From an uncultured Planctomycetaceae bacterium (GTDB taxonomy: Bacteria; Planctomycetota; Phycisphaerae; UBA1845; UTPLA1): a stretch of DNA of 12,431 nt. The stretch lies in NCBI GenBank assembly GCA_938008425.1, contig CALLKH010000668.1, positions 1 through 12,431 of the forward strand. Reading direction: 5' to 3'. The translations under genes were made by a program, and so were the position numbers. The notes under the pieces were generated by a model, which did no database searches, had not been told where the DNA came from, and saw only the letters and a list, made by a program, of their open reading frames with translations. Of the stretch, positions 6,800 through 12,431 are shown piece by piece (within the stretch, counting starts at the first letter, position 1; each line of letters starts with the position of its first letter).

Positions 6800-7897
6800 T
6801 CACGGCTGCGGTTCAACCACCCAGATCTGCCGCGGAGCGCTGAGCCGGGAATCGGTGCCCATGATCGTCGTATCCGGCGTCACGTTGCCGTCGAGCAGGT
6901 TGATGTCGATGAGCTTGTGAAGTGCGTGGTTATTTCGATCGGTGACATAGCCCACGCCGTTCGAATCAACCCAGATGCCGGAGAGCCCGACATTCACGCC
7001 GGCGAAAGTCAGCGTCGCATCGGGCGTCACCGTGCCGTTCTTCGTCGCCGCGGCCTCCACGACAAAGACCTTGTCCGAGTTGTCCACGATGTACAAATTT
7101 CCGCCTGAATCGACGGCGATGTCCTCGATGCCGCCCCACGACATGCTCTCGATGACGCCATCGGGGTTTACTTCGCCGGTGGCCGTCTCTGGGCTGGTGT
7201 AGACGAGGATCCTGCTGCGGTTGACGTTCAAGCCGGAAGTATCGACGACATAAAGATTGCCGTTGGTGTCCAGCCACATGGCGTCGATCGTCATCTGCGT
7301 CGCGAACGACGGCGCACGGTCGGCCGGGTTGAACATGCGATCCGGCGCGATGTTGCCGTCGAAACCGGCAGCCGAGACATCGTTGAAGACGAGAATGCCC
7401 TGGCCGGCAGAGATGTTGCCGACGTAGAGATTGTCTGTTGCGGCGTCATAGGCGAAGGAAATGGGATCGATCAGCAACGTATTGTTGCCGTCCACGATGC
7501 GATCGGCGAGGACGTCGCCGGTGACGGTCAGCGCGTCGTCGTGAACGGTCAGCCCGCCGTTCTGGCGACTGACGATCATGACGTTGCGGTCGGTGACGGC
7601 GATCGAGCGTGGCTGGAAGATGTTCGTGGTTCCGCCGACCGGCAGCTCGGTCGTCGGCTCAACCTCACCATCGGCCAGGGCCGCGTTGAAGTAGCTGGTG
7701 ATCCTCGCGTTGTTGTTCACGACGAAGATCGTCGGCGCGGTGTTGTCGTTGTTATTATTGTTGTTGTTATTGTTATTGTTGTTCCCGTTGTTGTTATTGT
7801 TGTTGTTATTGTTCATGGTTTCGCAGCCCACCACGACCATCGCGAGCGCCATGGGCAGGACGAACCATCGGCCGGTTGGGAAAAAAAATCGCCGCAT
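6800..7897 (-). CDS. Lipoprotein with poly-Asn linker and NHL-like beta-propeller
   Basis: The protein has 365 residues. A type II signal peptide (MRRFFF..., hydrophobic core about 12-23) ends in lipobox VVGC with Cys25 as the lipidated residue, so it should be processed by signal peptidase II (LspA is encoded in this window). Residues 29-50 are nine Asn, one Gly and twelve Asn, forming a flexible linker. The rest has NHL-like repeats: strands such as DAMWLDTNGNLYVVD, EDIAVDSGGNLYIVD and SGIWVDSNGVGYVTD, alternating with five G-x-[VI]-x-P-[DT] connectors near 77, 181, 241, 288 and 337. This fits a small beta-propeller, which usually serves protein or ligand binding. No catalytic residues are evident and the target is unknown. 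The start is fixed by AAGGAG 7 bases upstream. An extension to 8014 would bury the signal peptide. Confidence 0.9.
   Translation of the reverse strand: MRRFFFPTGRWFVLPMALAMVVVGCETMNNNNNNNNNGNNNNNNNNNNNNDNTAPTIFVVNNNARITSYFNAALADGEVEPTTELPVGGTTNIFQPRSIAVTDRNVMIVSRQNGGLTVHDDALTVTGDVLADRIVDGNNTLLIDPISFAYDAATDNLYVGNISAGQGILVFNDVSAAGFDGNIAPDRMFNPADRAPSFATQMTIDAMWLDTNGNLYVVDTSGLNVNRSRILVYTSPETATGEVNPDGVIESMSWGGIEDIAVDSGGNLYIVDNSDKVFVVEAAATKNGTVTPDATLTFAGVNVGLSGIWVDSNGVGYVTDRNNHALHKLIDINLLDGNVTPDTTIMGTDSRLSAPRQIWVVEPQP
7748..7813 (-). repeat. AAC/AAT triplet tract encoding poly-Asn
   Basis: Read on the minus strand, 22 successive codons are AAC or AAT (nine, then one GGG, then twelve). The tract is coding and in frame. 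AAC and AAT are mixed, so it is an imperfect microsatellite. Length changes by whole triplets would not shift the frame. Confidence 0.95.
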
Positions 7898-8126
7898 CTT
7901 GTAACTCCTTTGATGAAGAATGAAGCCCTTGGGAACCGTGCTTCTCGTTCCGTCGAATGAGCGCCGAATGGGCGCCGGATGGGTCGACGACATCAACGAG
8001 TGACACCCAGACACGATCCCTTACCCCTGAATACGCGAATCGTATCCAGAACCCTTGATCAAGCTACAAAAAGTTTCCAACGCCCGACGGCTTCGGGAGT
8101 TAAGACGGAGGCGACGCACGAGTCGT
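7898..8126 (-). other. Upstream region of the lipoprotein gene
   Basis: About 230 bases lie between the terminator of the preceding gene and the lipoprotein start. Apart from the Shine-Dalgarno I see no supported gene. The stretch 8035-8085 is locally AT-richer and is the likeliest place for the promoter, but no convincing pair of -35 and -10 boxes stands out. A short GC-rich inverted repeat lies near 7962-7976. Confidence 0.5.
7905..7910 (-). promoter_or_regulatory. Strong Shine-Dalgarno of the lipoprotein gene
   Basis: AAGGAG on the minus strand is separated from ATG (7895-7897) by 7 bases. It decides the start at 7897, directly before a canonical lipoprotein signal peptide. Confidence 0.88.
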
Positions 8127-8159
8127 AAAAAAAAAACGCTCCGGCGTTTAACCGGAGCG
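8127..8159 (-). terminator. Rho-independent terminator of the 153-residue secreted protein gene
   Basis: A perfect 8-bp stem pairs 8137-8144 with 8152-8159 around a 7-nt loop. On the minus strand it is followed directly by ten T residues (8127-8136). It lies 49 bases past the stop codon at 8209-8211 and is one of the clearest terminators in the window. Confidence 0.95.
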
Positions 8160-8208
8160 CTTTAAGGATCTGGCAGTAATCGGCGATTCGCCTCCCGGCG
8201 AACCTGGA

Positions 8209-8670
8209 CTAGCTCAAGGGGGTGCTCGTACCGGCCCCGCCGGTCAGGGGGTTGCTCAGCACGCTGCCGAGCGGATTGCCGCCTGAACCCAGAAGGCCGC
8301 CCAGCGAGTTGGTCCCGGTGATGAGCAGGCTCAAGCTGTCCACGAGATTCGTGATGATGTCCACGAACTGGAGGAACAAGAGGTCGAACGTTTCGCGGAC
8401 CCAGGGCGTATCGTCGGGAATATTCCCGTCAAAGGGGTCCAGCGTTCCCGCCTGAATCGCGATCGCCTGCTGTGTATAGTTACCCGGCGCACGAGCCTGA
8501 AGCGCGGAGCCGGAGGTGGTCGTGAATTGATTGGTCACGATCGGCTGACGCGTGCCGCTGGGCTGCGTGGTCTGAGCGTGATTGGAATCGACGGCGAACA
8601 GGACCAGCGCCGTGGCGATCGCGAACAATGCCGGCTTGCGCAGAAAATGCCGAACAGTCTTGCTGAGCAT
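8209..8670 (-). CDS. Secreted protein of unknown function (153 residues)
   Basis: I do not recognise this family. The chosen start (ATG at 8670) has GGGGAG 8 bases upstream and gives a clear Sec signal peptide: basic MLSKTVRHFLRK, hydrophobic 13-27, likely cleavage after NHA at 30-32. The mature part begins with a Thr/Gln/Ser-rich stretch, has a central 'DPFDGNIPDDTPWVRETFD' segment, then an amphipathic to hydrophobic helix (LLFLQFVDIITNLVDSLSLLI), and ends in a Gly/Leu/Pro-rich tail. There is no Cys in the mature part, so it is not a lipoprotein. It has its own -10 box and terminator, so it is probably monocistronic. An extension to 8739 would overlap the -10 box. Signal, ribosome binding site and terminator together support a real gene. 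Confidence 0.78.
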   Translation of the reverse strand: MLSKTVRHFLRKPALFAIATALVLFAVDSNHAQTTQPSGTRQPIVTNQFTTTSGSALQARAPGNYTQQAIAIQAGTLDPFDGNIPDDTPWVRETFDLLFLQFVDIITNLVDSLSLLITGTNSLGGLLGSGGNPLGSVLSNPLTGGAGTSTPLS

Positions 8671-8678
8671 GTCTGAAT

Positions 8679-8684
8679 CTCCCC
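8679..8684 (-). promoter_or_regulatory. Ribosome binding site of the secreted 153-residue protein
   Basis: GGGGAG on the minus strand lies 8 bases before ATG (8668-8670). It decides this start over the in-frame upstream ATG at 8739. Confidence 0.75.
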
Positions 8685-8737
8685 AATAAAACATTGCGAG
8701 GCTCCACCGATCCCAGATGGATGGCGGAGTCAGGCAC

Positions 8738-8743
8738 ATTATA
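8738..8743 (-). promoter_or_regulatory. Consensus -10 box upstream of the secreted 153-residue protein
   Basis: The minus strand carries a perfect TATAAT 67 bases before the start codon, just downstream of the putative tgt-yajC terminator. No good -35 box is found at 16-18 bases. The predicted transcript would start near 8731. Confidence 0.45.
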
Positions 8744-8800
8744 CATCGACCGATCGAGAAGGTCGCGTTTGATGAGGATGAAAGCCCGGCCGGCTTGGCG

Positions 8801-8823
8801 AAAAACGGGGCAGAAAATGCCCG
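8801..8823 (-). terminator. Probable terminator of the tgt-yajC transcript
   Basis: On the minus strand GGGCA-TTTTC-TGCCC (8822-8808) forms a short hairpin, extendable with a one-base bulge, followed by CG and five T residues (8805-8801). It lies about 130 bases past the yajC stop and just before the next gene's -10 box. The stem is short, so confidence is moderate. Confidence 0.5.
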
Positions 8824-8953
8824 CCGGAGGGATTGGCCTTAACCTCAAGACAGACCGATACTTGGGCTCAATCAAAGGGAATAGGCCGGACGCGATGGCT
8901 CATGGCGTAAGGTATCGGGCCGGAATGGAATTGAATTGCCCAGTTGGGGAATG

Positions 8954-9339
8954 TCAGGCCTTCTTGTCCTTGGCGGAATCCCCGTCGCCGTTTCCGCCGC
9001 TGCCGGGGGTGAGAACGCGCTGGATGGCCGCTTTCGAGAAGGTGATCTTGGTGTTGCTGGACTCGTCCACTTTGAGCGTGATTTCGTCGTCGCGCACGGC
9101 CGTCACGATGCCGATGATGCCGCCGATGGTGACGACTTTGTCGTTTTTCTTCATCAGCGAAAGCATCTGGTCGCGCTTCTTTCGCTCGCGGGACTGCGGG
9201 CGGATCATCACAAAGTAGATGATGCCGAACATCGCCAGCATCAGGAACATGAAAGACCCGCCAAACGGGTCCTGCTGCGAGGACGACGACCCTTCGGCGG
9301 ACTGGGTGGTGGCTTGAGCGAAGACGAGCAACGAACTGA

Positions 9340-9343
<4 letters not shown>
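8954..9343 (-). CDS. yajC: Preprotein translocase subunit YajC
   Basis: YajC is a small inner-membrane protein that associates with SecDF and supports Sec-dependent protein export. The product has 129 residues, close to the family's usual 90-130. After a polar Ser/Gln-rich N-terminus, a single transmembrane helix (about 31-47) runs into the family signature IRPQSRERKKRDQMLSLMK (47-65) and then the conserved cytoplasmic GDKV/TIGGI-like segment (NDKVVTIGGIIGIV, 67-80) and a small beta domain (IQRVLTP 107-113). The C-terminus is short, Gly/Asp/Lys-rich and probably disordered. Its ATG overlaps the tgt stop codon as ATGA (9340-9343), and GAGG lies 7 bases upstream, so translation is probably coupled to tgt. 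The tgt-yajC order is widespread, but secD and secF, which often follow, are absent here. Confidence 0.95.
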
Positions 9344-10491
<1,148 letters not shown>

Positions 10492-10583
10492 GGGTGAATG
10501 CCCCGGATGCGGCATTCACCGCGACGTCACGGGTCCTGTGAAAACCGGGTCCCGCGGCCATTTTTGTCGGACGCTCCCGTCGA

Positions 10584-10613
10584 TTGACTTTGGTCGACGG
10601 TCCAAAGTATACT
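10584..10613 (+). promoter_or_regulatory. Strong sigma70-type promoter of the DksA-like gene
   Basis: TTGACT (10584-10589) and TATACT (10608-10613) are separated by 18 bases, each matching consensus at five of six positions. It is the best promoter in the window. Transcription should start near 10620, leaving a leader of about 140 nt. The -10 octamer AGTATACT is self-complementary, so a minus-strand -10 for tgt is also possible, although that side lacks a good -35. Confidence 0.8.
10587..10608. promoter_or_regulatory. Possible operator: inverted repeat within the promoter
   Basis: ACTTTGG and CCAAAGT (10587-10593 and 10602-10608) form a 7-bp dyad around an 8-base centre. The dyad overlaps the end of the -35 box, the whole spacer and the first base of the -10 box. 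A dimeric regulator bound here would block RNA polymerase. The regulator is not known and the function is inferred from position. Confidence 0.45.
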
Positions 10614-10619
10614 AGCGGG

Positions 10620-10756
10620 GTTTGAGGCACTGATAAAGTGCCGCAGTCAGGAGAATTGGGGCGGGCTTACCGGCAGGAGGCCGAAGCGCGTCGCAGCGGC
10701 ACGAGGCCCGCCGTCCCGACGGTCATCCCAAGCACCGTCACATTGGAGGGATTTCT
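10620..10756 (+). other. Structured leader of the DksA-like transcript
   Basis: The region between the predicted transcription start and the TTG start codon contains a perfect hairpin GGCACT-GATAA-AGTGCC (10626-10642) and a longer-range GC-rich stem pairing GGCGGGC (10660-10666) with GCCCGCC (10706-10712). The region inside that stem can fold further. I do not recognise a known riboswitch class. Regulatory function is unproven. Confidence 0.4.
10745..10750 (+). promoter_or_regulatory. Shine-Dalgarno deciding a TTG start
   Basis: GGAGGG lies 6 bases before TTG 10757. No in-frame ATG occurs until codon 89, inside the conserved domain, so this site supports the unusual TTG start. Confidence 0.85.
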
Positions 10757-11335
10757 TTGAATAAGCGATCCACTGGATCGGATCGGGCGAAACGGCCCGT
10801 CACCGGATCCTCCCCCGCTTCGCGCAACGGACACTCAAATGGAACGCCTCCGCGAAAGCGCGCGACGCGTTCCAAACGCACCGCGCTCGGCACGAACGGC
10901 GCGGCGCACGTCGAAGCGCCGAAACCCCTGCCCAAGACGACGCTCAAACCGAGCGAGATTGAATACTTCAAGACGCGGCTGCTTGAGAAGCGCCGCGAGC
11001 TCATCGGCGCCGTCGACAATATGGAGAATGAAGCGCTGAGGAAAAATCGCAGCGACGCGTCCGGCGATCTGTCGATGATGCCGATTCACATGGCTGACAT
11101 CGGCACGGACAACTACGAGCAGGAGTTCACAATCGGCCTGATCGCCGGCGAGCGGGAGACGCTCAAGGAGATCGACGCGGCGCTTCAGCGAATCGTCGAG
11201 GGCACCTACGGCATGTGCCTTGGCACGCATGAAGCGATCTCGAAGGCGCGCCTGAAGGCCAAGCCGTGGGCCCAGTACTGCATCGAGTACAAGCGGGCGC
11301 AGGAAGAACAGAGCCGGCGACGCATGGGTCGATGA
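10757..11335 (+). CDS. DksA/TraR-family protein with reduced zinc-finger ligands
   Basis: DksA/TraR proteins insert a coiled coil into the RNA polymerase secondary channel and change promoter kinetics, often with ppGpp. The product has 192 residues and begins with TTG after a strong Shine-Dalgarno. Residues 1-60 are basic, Ser/Arg/Lys-rich and probably disordered. Residues 62-148 fit the coiled coil, with a central MADIGTDNYEQEF (112-124) near where DksA carries its acidic tip. The C-terminal globule YGMCLGTHEAISKARLKAKPWAQYCIEYK keeps the family's I-x-x-x-RL-x-A-x-P spacing but only Cys154 and Cys175. The other two ligand positions are Thr157 and Tyr178, with His158 next to Thr157, so classical C4 zinc binding is lost or altered. 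Whether it acts like DksA or has another role is open. A terminator follows. Confidence 0.9.
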   Translation: MNKRSTGSDRAKRPVTGSSPASRNGHSNGTPPRKRATRSKRTALGTNGAAHVEAPKPLPKTTLKPSEIEYFKTRLLEKRRELIGAVDNMENEALRKNRSDASGDLSMMPIHMADIGTDNYEQEFTIGLIAGERETLKEIDAALQRIVEGTYGMCLGTHEAISKARLKAKPWAQYCIEYKRAQEEQSRRRMGR

Positions 11336-11381
11336 CGGCGCTTTTCCTTACGCGCAGCAAAGCCGCCTGATGAAGAACCGC

Positions 11382-11418
11382 AAAGCCTCTGCCAGGCCTG
11401 GCAGGGGCTTTCTTGTTG
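11382..11418 (+). terminator. Terminator of the DksA-like gene
   Basis: AAAGCC...GGCTTT (11382-11411) can form a stem of about 12 bp with one T-G wobble around an AGGCCT centre. It is followed by the T-rich CTTGTTG. It starts 46 bases past the stop codon and separates the gene from lspA. Confidence 0.82.
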
Positions 11419-11599
11419 TCCAAAACAGATTGCGGGAATGCGAACCCGCCCTGAATGACCAGGCCGGCGCCGGCGATTTCAGGCAGATTGCACGCGGCGG
11501 ATTGCAAGACGATCCAAGTCCCCTCAGAATTGGCACACATGAATCAGAATGTCACCCATGTCGATTCGGCAAACGCGCCGTCGGAAGCACCCGCTTCGC

Positions 11600-11604
11600 A
11601 GGAG
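11600..11604 (+). promoter_or_regulatory. Ribosome binding site deciding the lspA start
   Basis: AGGAG lies 9 bases before ATG 11614. The in-frame alternatives at 11539 and 11455 lack a comparable site and would add a long polar N-terminus ahead of the first membrane helix. Confidence 0.7.
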
Positions 11605-11613
11605 CCATGGTCC

Positions 11614-12306
11614 ATGACCCACGCCCCGAGTCACGTTCGACTCTGGGTGGTGACGGTCGTGGGTCTTGTGATCGACCTCTGGTCGAAGCAATGGGCCTTT
11701 GAGACACTCAAGCACGACGAGTCACGAAGCCTGATGGGCGGCTTCTTGAATCTGCAACTGTCATTGAACCCCGGGGCCTTGTTCGGCATCGGCGCGGGCT
11801 TCGCCCCGATTTTCGTCGGCGCATCGGTGCTCGCCCTGCTGTTCGTGCTCTATCTCTTCGCCAACACCGGCGCATCGCGATGGACGATGCACATCGCGCT
11901 CGGACTCGTGCTCGGAGGCGCCATCGGCAACCTGTACGATCGAAGCACCCAGGAGGCGTTCGTGGCATACACGCCGGCCGGTCGTGACATCGGCCTCCTG
12001 GTCAGAGAATCGGATTCACATGTTGAACTGGCGGACTTTCCGTCCGGCGGCAACGCGCGAACTGTTCGGCTGATCAAGGATGCGCCGTCAGGGATGCAGC
12101 CGGTGGTGCGCGATTTCATCAAGATCGAGGCTCGCGTCGCGGGTGTTCCGCTCTGGCCGTGGATATTCAATATCGCGGATGCGCTGCTTGTCGTGGGCGT
12201 GATTCTGCTGCTGCTCAATTTCTGGTTTGATCGCCGACACCGCGAGCACTCATCGGGGCAGGATGTTGAGTCAGTCCGCGCGTCCGGCGCGACGGGACAT
12301 GCGTGA
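11614..12306 (+). CDS. lspA: Lipoprotein signal peptidase II with long extracytoplasmic insert
   Basis: LspA is the inner-membrane aspartyl protease that removes signal peptides from prolipoproteins after lipidation of the lipobox Cys. The product has 230 residues, against about 150-170 in most bacteria. Four membrane helices lie near 8-23, 66-84, 91-109 and 182-205. Family motifs are present: VIDLWSKQW (Asp21, Lys25), LNPGALFG (51-58), GGAIGNLYDR with catalytic Asp109, and FNIADA with catalytic Asp189. The extra length is mostly a segment of about 55 residues after YDR (111-164), before VRDFI, on the extracytoplasmic side where substrates bind. The start follows AGGAG. The in-frame ATG at 11539 would add 25 polar residues. 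A weak promoter-like pair (TTGCAA 11502-11507, CAGAAT 11525-11530, 17 apart) precedes it. The poly-Asn lipoprotein in this window is a predicted substrate. Confidence 0.96.
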   Translation: MTHAPSHVRLWVVTVVGLVIDLWSKQWAFETLKHDESRSLMGGFLNLQLSLNPGALFGIGAGFAPIFVGASVLALLFVLYLFANTGASRWTMHIALGLVLGGAIGNLYDRSTQEAFVAYTPAGRDIGLLVRESDSHVELADFPSGGNARTVRLIKDAPSGMQPVVRDFIKIEARVAGVPLWPWIFNIADALLVVGVILLLLNFWFDRRHREHSSGQDVESVRASGATGHA

Positions 12307-12431
12307 GTCCGGTTCGAACCGCGCCTGCACAGGTGAACGGCACGGCACAAACATCGCTTGAGAGGACTGGACCGGGAATATACCTGATCGCCATCATTCG
12401 GGATGCTCGCCGGGGGGCGTAAGTAGACTCC

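Noticed and set aside
7545..7960. Val/Leu-rich plus-strand frames across the AAC/AAT tract
   Set aside because: Runs of Val and Leu arise only from reading the complement of the asparagine tract. The minus-strand lipoprotein gene explains the region.
10626..10650. CTGATAAAG near a hairpin, considered as a hammerhead ribozyme core
   Set aside because: The core would need CTGANGA and a matching GAAA segment. Neither is present in the right arrangement.
12308..12324. TCCGGTTCGAACCG resembling a tRNA T-arm
   Set aside because: The five-base stem expected around the TTCRANY loop does not pair, and no acceptor, D or anticodon arm is found nearby.

Overview
The window is high-GC bacterial chromosomal DNA that most resembles a member of the Planctomycetota, probably of the Phycisphaerae type. 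Four things suggest this: type I dockerin-like repeats on non-cellulolytic secreted proteins, tandem cysteine-rich repeats built on a 'CC-x-PDGTC' theme that end in a D-x-N-x-N-G-x-D-D loop, a pentaheme secreted cytochrome with a C-terminal dockerin, and a DksA/TraR-like protein with a reduced zinc site. The lineage is an inference from protein style. There is no rRNA, tRNA or other marker in the window to test it.

Left part, plus strand (1-6599). The 3' part of a giant cysteine-rich repeat protein (start outside the window) runs to 4160 and ends at a strong intrinsic terminator (4209-4253). Its modules are arranged X-A-A-A-dockerin-B-B-C-C-C-A-X. The 345-base gap 4161-4505 holds this terminator, a candidate promoter near 4371-4399 and the ribosome binding site of the next gene, a secreted pentaheme c-type cytochrome with a C-terminal dockerin pair (4506-6599). 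I see nothing else in that gap.

Middle part, minus strand (6703-8826). Two exported-protein genes each appear to be a separate transcription unit. One encodes a lipoprotein in which a 22-residue, almost pure asparagine tract follows the lipobox and leads into an NHL-like propeller (6800-7897). The other encodes an unrecognised secreted protein of 153 residues (8209-8670). Each is followed by a minus-strand terminator. The 311-base gap 7898-8208 holds the second gene's terminator and an AT-richer leader upstream of the lipoprotein gene.

Right part. tgt (tRNA-guanine transglycosylase) and yajC (translocon accessory subunit) form a translationally coupled minus-strand pair (8954-10491), probably ended by a hairpin near 8801-8823. 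secD/secF do not follow. Divergently, a strong sigma70-type promoter with a dyad between its -35 and -10 boxes drives a structured leader of about 140 nt and then a DksA/TraR-like gene with a TTG start (10757-11335). After its terminator comes lspA, signal peptidase II, with an unusually long extracytoplasmic insert (11614-12306).

Functional theme. Every gene in the left two-thirds encodes an exported protein. YajC (Sec export) and LspA (lipoprotein maturation) belong to the machinery that such proteins need, and the lipoprotein at 6800-7897 is a predicted LspA substrate. The most unusual content is the pairing of a multi-module cysteine-rich dockerin protein with a dockerin-bearing multiheme cytochrome. 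No cohesin is visible, so their partner and purpose are unknown.
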